A stretch of 26,717 nucleotides of DNA. Origin: Gnetum montanum (taxonomy: Eukaryota; Streptophyta; Gnetopsida; Gnetales; Gnetaceae). A program made the position numbers and the translations under genes. The notes beneath the pieces were generated by a model, which did no database searches, was not told where the DNA came from, and was given only the letters and a program-made list of their open reading frames with translations. Numbering within the stretch: the stretch's first letter is position 1; each line of letters starts with the position of its first letter. The stretch is from NCBI GenBank assembly GCA_015680685.1, contig MNCI01029521.1, positions 127,444 to 154,160 of the forward strand, in the 5' to 3' direction. Of this stretch, positions 1 through 10,199 are shown piece by piece.

Positions 1-206
1 GTTTGCTCTGTTGAAGCTATTATTGCGTCGTTTGTTGATGAGCTCGCATGGATGAGATTCATGTCGATATTCCTTTCAACCTCGCCGTATGGTCCATCAA
101 TAACTAACGGCTTAGTTAAGCTCTTGCAATCCATTAGGCTAGTTCCTGTCAGTAAATAGAGAGCCTGGTAAGATAGCGGAGGTCGTTTTATGTCTTTTGG
201 CAATCT
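1..206 (-). CDS. Unassigned open frame running off the left edge
   Basis: Reading the minus strand leftward from an in-frame TAA at 207-209, 68 codons stay open to the window edge. The translation contains a stretch near VIDGPYGEVERN that I do not recognise. It is antisense to the spliced gene that starts further right and has the same orientation as the gag-protease frame at 5426-9561. It could be displaced coding sequence of element C, a piece of another element, or a chance open frame. Confidence 0.2.
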
Positions 207-250
207 TTAGTGTATATGTATGACAGTGGATTAACGTGACAGTGAAACGG

Positions 251-331
251 CAGTTTAATGCCTTACCGGGCAAGGAACGACAGTTTAATGCCTTATCGAG
301 CAATGAACGACAGTTTAATGCTGAAAGTTTT
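251..331 (+). repeat. Three 30-bp direct repeats, left of the spliced gene
   Basis: Copies start at 251, 281 and 311. Each begins CAGTTTAATGC, and the first two continue into CTTAYCGRGC. The core matches, over about 21 nt, repeats on the far side of the spliced gene (5129-5215 and 5282-5411), in the same orientation. The third copy is cut short. Confidence 0.75.
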
Positions 332-542
332 GCGTTTTACTTAGTTATGTATATAATTTTTATATATTTTTTTGAAAAATTTAAAGCAAATCTGAAAAAA
401 AGCACGGAAAACGAGGTGAAAAGCAAGAAAAACGGAGGGGGGTGGCGGCGTCAGCGTCAGCGTCGGCGTGCCTTAAAAAGGGGAGAAGGGGCTTCATTTG
501 TCATTTGACTTTCAGAGTGTGAGTGTAAACTACGGAGTGAAA

Positions 543-614
543 CCCCAGCGTAGACGCCGAGATAAACCCCAGCGTAGACGCCGAGATAAGCCCCAGCGTG
601 GACGCCGAGATGGG
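543..614 (+). repeat. Three tandem 24-bp repeats with GCGTAGACGCC core
   Basis: Units at 543-566, 567-590 and 591-614 each carry CCCCAGCGTRGACGCCGAGA. They lie just downstream of a TTAAAAA sequence near 471 and end at an ATG at 610. The near-palindromic core also occurs repeatedly in the gag leader of element C at 9612-9985 on the other transcription unit. Confidence 0.8.
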
Positions 615-740
615 CAGAGGCAAGGAAATGGAAGGCCGAGGAAAGAAAGGACCAGAGCTGACGTTCGCGGAGGAGAGTGAGGCGATGCTGTAGTGCCTAC
701 CCCGCCCGAGCCTTCCCGCATGGCTTGGATCTACCAGCAA
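610..740 (+). other. Candidate upstream coding exon of the spliced gene
   Basis: An ATG at 610 opens a basic N-terminus beginning MGRGKEMEGRGKKG. It reads through one TAG (codon 28) to a possible donor, CAA|GTAGG, at 740/741. An acceptor TTGCAG at 1323-1328 would join it in correct phase to the 1329 exon, replacing the ATG at 1318. The phase agreement favours this model, but the donor is weak and the frame has a stop. An RNA read across 740/1329 would settle it. Confidence 0.3.
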
Positions 741-816
741 GTAGGCTCTTGACCCTGTTTTTGTTTATTTTTCTGCATCTGTTTTTGTACCATAGACAGT
801 TAGCATATAGGGTTTC

Positions 817-1240
817 GGCGTATACGCCGAGCGTAAAGGGTTCAGGGTAGTGTACTGGCGTATACGCTGCATGTGTTTGTTTTCAGCGTACTGTCACGGC
901 GTCATTTTTTGATGTTCAGCGTAGACGGTTGTCGACGTACACGCTCAGCGTATACGCTGAGCGTAGACACTTGTGCTAGCTTCTGGCGTAGATGGTCTAT
1001 GCTCAGCGTATACGCCGAGGGTTTCTACAGCATATACGCTGAGCGTAGCTTGTTGGATATTTTGCAGTGTAAGCCTGTTCGGCGTAAATTCTTGTATTAT
1101 GTACAGCGTACAGTTCTTAGCCTGTACGCCCAGCGTATACGCCGAGCGTAACAGTTTGTGTATATGCCCAGCGTATATGCCGAGCATAAACAGTTTGTGT
1201 ATACACCGAGCGTAAATAGTTTGTGTATACGCCGAGCGTA
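817..1240 (+). promoter_or_regulatory. Array of GCGTATACGC palindromes upstream of or in intron 1 of the spliced gene
   Basis: About nine perfect or near-perfect copies of the self-complementary decamer GCGTATACGC occur here, near 817, 853, 948, 1004, 1030, 1133, 1170, 1200 and 1225. They are often followed by CGAGCGTAAAC, a single half-site. The same decamer makes up the U3 array of LTR C at 10880-11190. Whether the array is a promoter, a leader or intronic depends on which first exon is real. Binding by a dimeric protein is inference from the symmetry. Confidence 0.65.
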
Positions 1241-1317
1241 AACAGTTAGATTTTTTTCGCGAATGTCTATTTTTCAAAATGAAGTTTTCTGTATAATTAA
1301 TCTTTCGGGTTGTTTTA

Positions 1318-4300
1318 ATGGCTTGCAGGGACGTTGAACCTCCCCTTCTAGTGACTGAGCTAGTTGGGGTGTTGACATGGTTTGGTCCCATTGAGGGTGG
1401 TGAACCGACCCTAGATTTAACCATTGAGAACAATGGAGTCTGGTTTCGGGACGGGGCCTGCGAATTTTTGGCCTTCATGCTAGACCATTTCAGGGTTGTG
1501 ATTTGGTTCCACCTAAGCGAGGATGTGGCTCGGAGCATCATCGAGGCCATGTTACCTGGTGCAGCGGAGGGTATTAGAATATTCATTGAAGATATTGATG
1601 AAGGGCCACTTGTTGTCGAGGGTGTTCCCCCCGGTGGTCCAATATCTGCCCATCCATTGACGCGTGTGTGGGACCGGCTGCCACGGGGGCCTAACTATAT
1701 CAACAACACGTTATTCCTAGCTGGCCGCGCACACACCTTGTTCCAGAATCCTCCCGACATAGTATACCGGGTGGAAAGGTAATTTCGTTTTAGCTCTGGT
1801 TGTTCTTCTCTTTTTTATATTCAAATATTTGCTCTTGTTTTAACATATGTTTTCGCCTTTCCGTAGGCCGAAAGTTACTCAAGAAGGGGCCTACGCAGGC
1901 GATGATGGGCTTGCATTGGCTCGCACGGCTTTGGAGGTGTTCATGGTGGGTCCCGCTCTTCGCGGGGCCGTTTTGGCCCACACTAGGGGTGCCATGAAGA
2001 ACTTCCACAAGAGATTTTCTAAGGCGTTTGCACAATGCACTACGCGTGGATGGTTGCACGCCGACTGGTTCCCTAATGGACCAATTTTTCCATCTGCTTC
2101 TGATCTGGGTGAAACCTCAAAATCTAACACTGAGAGTAAGTGGCAATGTTTTCTAGATGTCGTGATGTGTTTGTTCAATCGCTGAGTGTTAAACTAATAT
2201 GAGGGTTTTGGATTTGTCTCTATAGCTGGCACTACCTCTGGCGGGGGTTCTGTTGTGACCGGGCGAACTGAAACGACTCTCTCTATGAAATTCGGTGAAA
2301 CCAGTGCCGCCCATAAGTGGTTACGGGTAAAAGCCCTGCCATCCATTATTTCCTATTTAGAACATGCCGGCCTCATGGCACTCTTCGCGGCCCCTAGCCC
2401 GGACGTGTCTATAGCGGAGATGATCGGGATCGTGGATTCATTTGACAGATCTGTTTCTCGCTATAGTGCTCGAATTAAGGGCGTTAAAATAATTTTTGAA
2501 TTATCGCCCCAATTTTTTGCGGATTTGTTTGGCGTGCCTACAGGTGGTATAAAGATTATTTTAGATAGGGCGCATAAAGAAATTCACACGATCCGCGATT
2601 TAGAGGATTGGTTAGGGGTGAGGAAGGGCACCAAAGGATTTCCTATGCAAGGGACAACGAAAGTTGACGAAGTCAACGAGCTTTACCCCTTATTCCGAGC
2701 GCGTCTGTTTCCAAAGACTCTATCACAAGTCAAGAGTCTCGAGGTCGAAGCAGTGAGAGTCATGCGCACTGTTCTAGAAGCTGGCATGCACTACAACTGG
2801 GCTGAATTTTTATTATCGGGCATGACTAAAGAGATAGTGCGGCTGCGTTCGAACATAGAAGCTCAGTCTCATTTCACCTTTGCCTTCTTTGCTGGTTATG
2901 TTTGTCATTTGGCCGAATTTTTAGTGGTTCGTGGGGAGAAATTTTTTTTTTTGCGCGATAGGAATCAGTTATCTCGCCCCTGGGTAAACCACTTATTCGA
3001 CATAGCTAAGTCCCAAGACACCCCCGAGGGGATTGATAAATCCCTTACGATCACTACGGGTGGATCGTCTGGCGCCTCACTCCATACGCGCGACAGTGTA
3101 GGGTTGGAACCCAACGAAATACCCTACACTGCCAAAAGGGCGGAGCGGGTAGTCAAGGACACAATAGGCAAAGCCAAATCAAAGTTGGCGAAGCTTGACC
3201 GCACAGCTGAGGAGACCAGTGAGATTGAACAGCCCAAAGTAAAGCGGATTTGGCTTAAAATACCTGGTAAACCTCTTGTTTTCTTTACTTCACTTATCTT
3301 GCAGATAGTTTTAACGATTACTGGCTGTATGCAACTAACTTCATCTGTTTTGTATTGAGAAGTCAAGAGGCAAGATTTGCAGACTATACCTGAGGACGAA
3401 GAGTTAACTGACCTAGCGGGAGGGACTGAAGAGCTGGGGGAAGGAACTGGAGACACTGAACTACTAGATGATCAAGCGGAGACTGAAGAGATGTTCAGTG
3501 ATTTTCTCAAAGGTAACCTAGACCTTGGAGACCCTCCCACACCGGAGGAGACTGGAGTGAATGGTATGTCTCTTTACTTAGTTGTGCAGCCTAATATATT
3601 CCGGGATTATCTCATTGTGAATTTTTCATTTGACTCAGAGGAGAGCGAGACCATCCCTGAGATGGAGCCAGAGATTCCCCCTGAAGTGCCGCCAAAGGTG
3701 AGCACTTCGCGCGCTGATGGACCTTTTACTTGGATGGAAATGCCAAGTAAAAGGGATTTCGTAGCTGGTGTGGCCGAAGAGGTCGTTGAGCGGATCGAAG
3801 GGATCCATCCTGAAATAGGTGTGGGAGCATCCAAAGATCTTTACTATGTTAGAGTTTGATGCTCGATTTTGTCTGTTCTAACGTTTGTCTTTTCCCTATG
3901 GATAGGTGCCCAACTGAAGTGGGATCCGTCTGAGACTGTCACCATAGAGAGCTTGCCCACACTTTCCCCAGAAGTTGAACAAGTGCCCAGACCCGTTTAC
4001 GAAGAGGTAGCAGAGGGCTTTGTTCACAATGCTAAAGCAGTATGGACGTGTAGGCGATCCATTGAGCAATTGTGGCTCCAGATTCAGGCAAAAGAAAAAG
4101 AGGTTTCTGAACTGTCGATGGAACGTGACGATCTGAAGGCCCGGTACGAATTCGCCGCAGCCAGATTAGGCAATGATCGCTCTTGGCGAACCTTCGAGGT
4201 CACGTATACGAGGTATTGGAACCTACTCAATCGTCACGCAGGATTGATACGAAGACTAGGGGAGCGCAGGGCCCAAATTGAATTGCTGAACATCAAATGC

Positions 4301-4892
4301 CAAGATTGGAAGGCTTTCGCCTCCAAAGTACGCAAATGGGGGCAAGATGAGAAGAACCACAAGCACCAGTATAAGAAGTCGCTAAAAGAAGTGTCTATTG
4401 AGAAGCGACAGTTGGAAATGTTTGTGGAAGGCCTTGGTCTGCACTCTGCCTTTGACACATTCGCCCAAAACACAATTGTAGAGATGGAATCCCCTAAACG
4501 GCTGATAACAACCGCTTCTGGGGAGGTGTCAGTGGGGGAGTTCCCTTTGAAATGTCCTACCTGGTCGGATGTTAATAAGGGAAAGGTTCTGGCAGATGTT
4601 GACTTTGGTCTCGACGGGACAGATTGGGCAAGTGTTTCCGAAGAGGAAATCCTACGGTGACTGGAATTTGGCTTGGGGGGATCTCCTATGGTAAGCATTT
4701 CGTATTTATGAAGTTAATTGATTGAATAATGTTTGAAATTTTGACATTCGCTTATTCTTGTGTTGGTTATTTCTTTTTTGGTCTTTTCAGGATGAAGGTG
4801 GCGATGATACTGGAGAAGCCGGCCCCAGTGGAGCAGGGGCCTCTGATGCTGGCGGATCCAAGGGAGACGATCGTCATGTCCCAGATGTTTAG
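1318..4892 (+). CDS. Seven-exon gene: plant transposon-associated-like domain plus coiled coil, antisense to element C gag-protease
   Basis: Exons are 1318-1778, 1867-2135, 2226-3266, 3360-3563, 3639-3818, 3906-4690 and 4791-4892. All six introns are GT-AG, 75-100 nt long, and keep the frame, giving 1014 codons including the TAG stop at 4890. One in-frame TGA lies at 4658-4660 (codon 970), near the C-terminus. Residues about 330-500 form a helical region with an F-x-L-FGVP-TGG motif and an LFPKTLSQVKSLE stretch. This resembles the domain of the gene at 23218-26004, although the match is distant. An acidic Glu/Pro linker follows (600-700), then a long coiled coil (765-900) and a Gly/Asp/Ser tail. 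Function is unknown. An alternative intron 3 is 3239-3382. It runs opposite to the gag-protease frame at 5426-9561 and has the same palindromes upstream as LTR C. It may be an extra antisense gene of that element, as reported for Tat-lineage gypsy elements, or a separate transposon or host gene. Confidence 0.7.
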
Positions 4893-5128
4893 CATTTTAG
4901 TTCTTAAGTTTTTTTTGTGTTGTTTTTCGACTCAGATTTATACTGGAACTATAACTTGAAAATTGTGGAATGGACAGAGACGGTTGATTGTATGTAATAA
5001 CTATATATATATATTTTTGTTAATTTTGAGTTTAACATGACATAGAAATGTAAAAATATTTTGGTTTATTTTCCGTTTTAAGTGTATTACGGAAATGTGA
5101 TTATAAAAGTAAAACGAAAAGAAAGTAC
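4893..5128 (+). other. 3' flank of the spliced gene, AT-rich, no gene
   Basis: This is the likely 3' untranslated and termination region of the plus-strand gene. It is T-rich, with a run of TA dinucleotides near 5001-5012. I see no coding frame. The gag-protease frame of the other strand ends a few hundred bases further right, so the two units converge here. Confidence 0.4.
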
Positions 5129-5215
5129 TAGTTTATGGCCATTTCGGGCCCCATGCGTAGTTTATGGCCATTTCGGGCCCTATGCGTAGTTTATGGCCAT
5201 TTCGGGCCCCTTGCA
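5129..5215 (+). repeat. Three tandem 29-bp repeats
   Basis: Units at 5129-5157, 5158-5186 and 5187-5215 are nearly identical, each containing TAGTTTATGGCCATTTCGGG. They align without gaps to the TAGTTTAATGTCATTTCGGA motif just to the right and to the CAGTTTAATGCCTTA repeats at 251-331. Confidence 0.85.
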
Positions 5216-5281
5216 TAATTAGGAAATGTTTTGGAGGACGTGGATAGATTTCTCGATCAACCGATCGTTGCTGATGGTGGC

Positions 5282-5411
5282 TAGTTTTATGTCATTGTGG
5301 ACATGATAGTTTAATGTCATTTCGGACTGGGAGCGGTATTTAATTGTTTTCCTATTTTATCGTAGTTTAGTGTCATTTCGGACTTTTTTATAGTTTAACG
5401 TCATTTCGGAC
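5282..5411 (+). repeat. Four dispersed copies of a 21-nt motif
   Basis: Copies of TAGTTTAATGTCATTTCGGA plus C occur at 5282, 5307, 5363 and 5391, with irregular spacing and small changes. They lie between the 3' end of the spliced gene and the end of the protease frame. A partial TCATTTC at 5426 overlaps the end of that frame. Confidence 0.75.
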
Positions 5412-5749
5412 TAGGAGTGATAGTATCATTTCAGTAATTTTTTGATTTTTTTCGTTCTAATGTTAGACGATGTTTCAATAGGTATGATCCGGTATTCAAC
5501 GTCCCCTTCGCTGATTACATTAAACAGAAATTCGGCCCAAGGGACTTCTGATGGAATGTCTTTTGTGTTAGCATTTTCAGATATTTCAGTGTCTGTAGGG
5601 AGCTCTATATTAGCTTCTACTTGAGGAGGCATAGGCGTTTCTGTTTGAGGAGGCTTTTGTTCCATGTCGGAAGATTTACTGCTTACCGATGGTTGCGGAT
5701 TCTCGTTATTTTGGCTAGGTTTTTCAAGTTCGACTTTCGAGCCCTGGTC

Positions 5750-6120
5750 TATGTCCATATGCGATGAGATGGTAGGAGTAGCTGCTTCACCGTGTATGAC
5801 GATTTCTCCGCCTTCATAAGGTAGGTGAATTTCTTGATGTATAGGGGAGGAGACAGCTCTCAGTTGGGCTAACCAGGGTCTTCCCAATATTAGGTTGAAC
5901 CCCGACATCTCATCCACTACTAGGAAATCGGCAGATGTTGGGAATTGATCTTCCGCTATGAAGTCTAAGGTTATTGTGCCTTTCACCATTACGCGTGACC
6001 CACTGAATGACTTTAAACATGTAGTCGTGGTTGGTTTAAGTAGTTCAGTAAGTCCTAGTTGTTCAATGATGTGGTACGACACAACGTTTGTCGCAGCTCC
6101 ATCGTCTACATGGACCCTAT
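5750..6120 (-). other. Retropepsin-like aspartic protease domain
   Basis: Within the gag-protease frame, HVDDGAATNVV (about 6095-6063) is the active-site strand. It has D-D-G where cellular and many retroviral enzymes have D-S/T-G; plant gypsy elements commonly vary at the second position. Downstream, FNLILGRPWL (about 5905-5875) is the conserved flap-distal ILGRPW motif, followed by a SPIHQEI-type stretch typical of plant gypsy proteases. The TGA at 6140 lies just upstream in the same frame. Confidence 0.8.
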
Positions 6121-6714
6121 GTATTTTAAACCGGTTTATTCAGATTGTTATGAACATGGGGGCTGTAGTTACCTCCTTCATTTTCTTATCCACGTTGATG
6201 TTGTCATCATGAAAGCTTAAAGGCTTAGGAGTAGTCCCGTGAGGCGAGAACATCATCGCATGGATGGAGGGTTCATTTGGGGGTAAGTCCTCGCTTACCG
6301 GGATTGACGTTAACATGCACACTAGAGCTTCCCGATGTGTTTGAGATGTTAGGACTAAGTCATACAAGCTCAGTGAAGTGTTCTTTTGTTTTAATGCTTG
6401 TGTGACTTGTGTCAAGGCGGCTGCGAAGTTTTCACTGTTGGGGGTGTTTCTATCGGTGCTGACTGGATCCATTGGACCCAACAGTTTTATCTCTCGTTTT
6501 GTTGGCTTGTCAGTTTTTGGAGCTGTCGTTTTAGATGATTCATATTTTTTAGATGACTCACCTTCATTGCCTGCGCCTGGTTGATCGTTAGATGATGACA
6601 TGGGTAAAGAGTTGAGAGGAGTGGGCTTAGGTGGCCCCAGAGCTAGCCATTGGCGTTCTTTCTCTATACGTTCACGCACGAGTCTGTCTCCAAGACGTTC
6701 TTGCGTGCGGCGTG

Positions 6715-7185
6715 GCGGTGCCGTTGGTTTTGGCATTTCGGGTTGCCCTGGGAGTTTTACGACATATGGAGTCGGGCGGGATGACGCTTGTACAGTTGGA
6801 TGTGCTTGGTTAGAGGGCGGGACAGGTACCCTAATAACGTAGGGCTTAGGTTGGCCTTGCATTTGTGACACAGAGGCTTGGTAGTCGTTGGGACTTTTGG
6901 GTATCCTAACGACAAACGGGGTTGGTTTTGGCGAAGGTTGGACCTCCGCTGTTGCGGTTGCTGATGGTACTTGGATTACGAAAGGAGTAGGCCGAGCATG
7001 AGGGGTTGATGCATCCGCGGGATTGACTGGAGGGATGCGCACCACATATGGTTTTTGGCGCGTCATAGTGTTGGGAGTGGGTACGATGGGGGGCATTCGG
7101 ACTACGTATGGCCGCTGCGGGGCATGGGATGATTGAGAGGCGGGTGCCGACACAGCGGGAGGGATCTGAACTACGAACGGTTTGT
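6715..7185 (-). repeat. Seven degenerate octapeptide repeats, [KRT]P[YF]V[VI]xxP
   Basis: Between the zinc knuckle and the protease, the translated frame carries seven spaced copies of a short motif: KPFVVQIP, RPYVVRMP, KPYVVRIP, TPFVIQVP, TPFVVRIP, KPYVIRVP and TPYVVKLP. They are separated by 12-20 Pro/Ser/Ala-rich residues. I do not know a function. Confidence 0.75.
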
Positions 7186-9611
7186 CAAGCGTTTCCTATT
7201 TATTTTTGGGGTAGATGATGTTAATGCGGGATGTGCTGGAGTCATCATCACAATAGATTGAAGTAATTACATACGGTGCCCCTTCAACGTTCAGGGGGTC
7301 TTTATACACCCCCATAGTCTGATTTTGCGGTTGGACGGGGTTAGCCCCATCAAAAGTGATCTTGCCATCATCAATCATTCTCTGGATGTCCTGCTTCAGG
7401 GTAAAGCAGTAATCCGTTCCATGCCTGTTGCGTTGATGGTAGTCGCAGAAGCGATCCATCCTGAACCCTTTGGGCACGGGTGGCTCATCCGGTGTTGCCA
7501 GGCTCAGGTTCTATACGAGTTGACAGAACCGGTCATGTCTTTGAATAGCCGCTGGGGACAATTGCTTGTGTTGCATCAATCCAGCCTTTAAGAGTTGATC
7601 AAAGAGCTGGGATGGCTTCATCGGTAAAGGCGTGTACTGAGAGGGTTCTTTCCTCTCGAATTTACGCGTACGGTTCGTCGGGTTCTGTGATGATGACTCT
7701 TGCATGGTCGTCGGAGTTGGTTTGTTGTAATTAGTAGGGGTTGTCGGTGGTTTAGTTTGTTGTTGTGCCCCTGCTATCGATGCTATAGTTGTTTTAGCCT
7801 TTTCTTTATCCTTTTTAGCATGTTGATTTTTAAAGGCTAAGTAGGCAGGTTCATGGCTATTTTGGGCTGCCTCTTCTATGTTTTTGATTTGCACAAATGC
7901 TTGGTTAAGATTGTGCACGTTCAGATAGTACAACTTGGATTTAAAGAAATCGTTAATGGCCCCTTTTAAAATAGTGAGCAGGTATGTCTGGGAGATTGGC
8001 TCGTGCAGCTCATTGAGAGCTGTGCTCCACCTCTGAATAAATTTCTGGACCGGTTCAAGCGGTGCTTGTTTGACCTAAATGAGGCTGTCTAGTGTGGCCT
8101 CAGGTTTCAGGTTATATTTGAACCTAGTCACGAACTGGTGTAGTAGGTCCTCCAAGGAGGAGACGGAGTTTCTTGGGAGCGCCCTATACCAACATGGGAA
8201 ACACTCAAAGAATTGCATGGGGCCATGCCTGCAGTAGTGCGCACTCTAACCTGAACATTATTAAATGTGCATTAGGATTTGTCTCCCCATTGTACTTAGT
8301 TAGCGTTGGTAGGGAGACGCCTTTAGGCAAAGTTAAAGGCGGGACGGAAGAGCAGATGGGGTCATCGTTGTAGAAGTCTACTACCTTCAACTCCCCGTCA
8401 GCGGCTGTTTTGAGGTGTTTTACCTCGTCAGTTAATTCCTGCATCATTTTTTAGCATTTGCCCAATCCTGAGCATTTGGGAGCATGGTGGATTGGGCTTG
8501 TGGTACACTGTATGGGTTAGACTGTTGAACGGTGGGTTGAAAGGCTGAAAGTTGCGTTGTTGGCGGTTGTGTTTGTGGGAAGTATACAGTAGGTGGCACT
8601 GGGGTAACACATTATAAAGAGGAGGCTGTTGTTGTTGTGGTTGTGGCTGTGCCTAGGGCACATGGGCTGGTGGCAGCGTGTGGGGTGGTACATGGTGGTG
8701 GGAAGTTTGCTGTGACGTCGTACCCATCATCGGCCATTGTCCGGCCGTGTTGTATGAAGGGGCTCCTTGTTGGGTTACGACGGTCGAAGGGGGTGCATGC
8801 ATTTGGACGTGCGGGATGTAGTGGGTAGATGTGGATGCGGGTATAACATGTGGCATTCCTATCACTTGGGGTGGGAATGTCACTCCCACGTTACCGTGAG
8901 GGGGCGATGCTCATGAGGATGATCCCGCAGCTGTAGCGGGGATGATTGCAAAAGGGAATGTGTTGGGCAAGGAGTTGCCTTGGGGAGGAATATGGACTAA
9001 CGCTAATGTTTCTTGTAACGGTGCTTGGGTCTGGGTAGACCTAAGGGGTTGGAGGGGCATGATCTCCTCTGCATCTGGGTGAAAGATGGGGTTAAGATGG
9101 TTATGTGGACTAAGGGTGTGGTAGGAGTCTTCGTGCTCTGATTGGGCAGCGAATTCGTCCTCTTCGTCCAGTTGGGGGTCCACCGTAGGTTGGTCTAGCG
9201 ATTGGCTCCTGTGCAGAAGGAGCTGCGTAATGAGCTCCGAGAATCATTCTGGAACGGGGATTACGTCATATGGGGAAGGGATGAACTCGTGTCCTCCCCT
9301 GTAAAAGAGTTCAAATTGCCTCTTTACTTCCATTTCAGCCCGATCCACTGCCAGGCCAGCTTGTATCTTAATGCAGATGAAGTTATACTCGTCTTGGGTT
9401 ATAATGTTAACGGCTGGATCTCTCCCTTGTAACCTCAAAGACCGACGGGGCCCCATTGTGGATTGCCCTCCCGAGTGTCGTGTGATAGACTGCTGGGCAG
9501 CCATGGTGTCTAAGATGTTAATGTTCTGGGTAGTGGCAGCAGTGGTGTTTACAGGATTCATGATGATAGACTGTGTATGTAAAACAGTTTGAGTGTGCAA
9601 AATTGATGTAC

Positions 9612-9985
9612 TGGGCAGCGTACAGTGTATACGCTTTAACTGGCAGCGTGTAATAGCTATATACAGCGTATACATAGTGTATGTGGCCGGCGTAGACAAA
9701 TCTACAGCGTAAGTGTGCAGCGTAGACGCTGGTCTACGGGCAGCGTAGACGCTAAGTGTGCAGCGTAGACGCTGGTCTGTGGGCAGCGTAGACGCTGGGG
9801 TAAGTGTGCAGCGTAGACGATGGCGTAAGTTAGGAGCGTAGACGCTGTCGTAAGTTGGGCGGCGTAGACGCTAGGGTTTTTGATCGCAGTGTAGATATTG
9901 GAAGATTAACAGCATAGACGTTGAGAGTCGGGGGTTTAAACAGGGTAGCGAAAATGCTGATGAGCGTAGACGCTGAGGAGCGTAC
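9612..9985. repeat. GCGTAGACGC repeats in the gag leader of element C
   Basis: About ten copies of AGCGTAGACGCT or close variants occur at irregular 20-40 bp spacing between the primer-binding site and the gag ATG. The arms AGCGT and ACGCT are inverted around an AG centre. The interval would be the untranslated leader of the minus-strand genomic RNA. Confidence 0.75.
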
Positions 9986-10007
9986 AGTCAAGTTGTTTAA
10001 GCGGAGG

Positions 10008-10024
10008 CCCTCCTTCTAGCACCA
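10008..10024 (-). other. Primer-binding site of element C
   Basis: The minus strand reads TGGTGCTAGAAGGAGGG five bases after the LTR end. Its complement ends in CCA, as expected for a tRNA 3' end. From memory, similar primer sites occur in plant Tat/RIRE2-type gypsy elements. I cannot assign the tRNA. Confidence 0.7.
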
Positions 10025-10199
10025 AATTCTGTACCACCTGAAATCGTCGATCCCCGGCTGGAACGAAAAACAGAGACCGTGGGATTGCAGGATGAGCACA
10101 GAAGACCCTACCTTCGCCTGAGGGCAAGCTGGAATGCACGAAGGTAGAGCACCTTGAGTGGTCTGCACACGGATCAGACAAGGATTTCCCCGAGCATCA

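Larger units (their letters stand above)
5426..9561 (-). pseudogene. Decayed Ty3/gypsy gag-protease polyprotein of element C
   Basis: The frame starts at ATG 9561 and ends at TGA 5426-5428. From 9561 to about 8430 it stays in one frame broken by TGA (9244) and TAG/TGA (8653, 8911). Frameshifts fall near 8450 and 8205. From about 8200 to 5426 it is again one frame, broken by TAG at 8075, 7511 and 7196 and TGA at 6140. Recognisable parts, in order, are a Pro/Gln-rich N-terminus, a gag capsid-like region (8205-7930, with a W-Y-RALP...SSLEDLLHQF pattern), a C-x2-H-x4-H-x4-C zinc knuckle near 7410-7450, a repetitive Pro-rich linker, and an aspartic protease. Reverse transcriptase, RNase H and integrase are absent. 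The plus-strand spliced gene occupies the place where pol would start. The product cannot be made in full. Confidence 0.85.

Noticed and set aside
945-1586. 213-codon minus-strand open frame with YAQRIR-like repeats
   Set aside because: It is a translation of the palindrome array and of the antisense of exon 1. The repeated peptides come from GCGTATACGC, and no family motif is present.
4234-4698. 154-codon minus-strand frame
   Set aside because: It is the antisense of exon 6 (coiled coil) of the spliced gene, with no independent evidence.
4729-4959. 76-codon plus-strand frame with a hydrophobic start
   Set aside because: Its start is the T-rich intron 6. The real coding use of this stretch is exon 7 in another frame.
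6600-6842. Plus-strand frames opposite gag-protease
   Set aside because: They are shadows of the Pro-rich linker on the minus strand.
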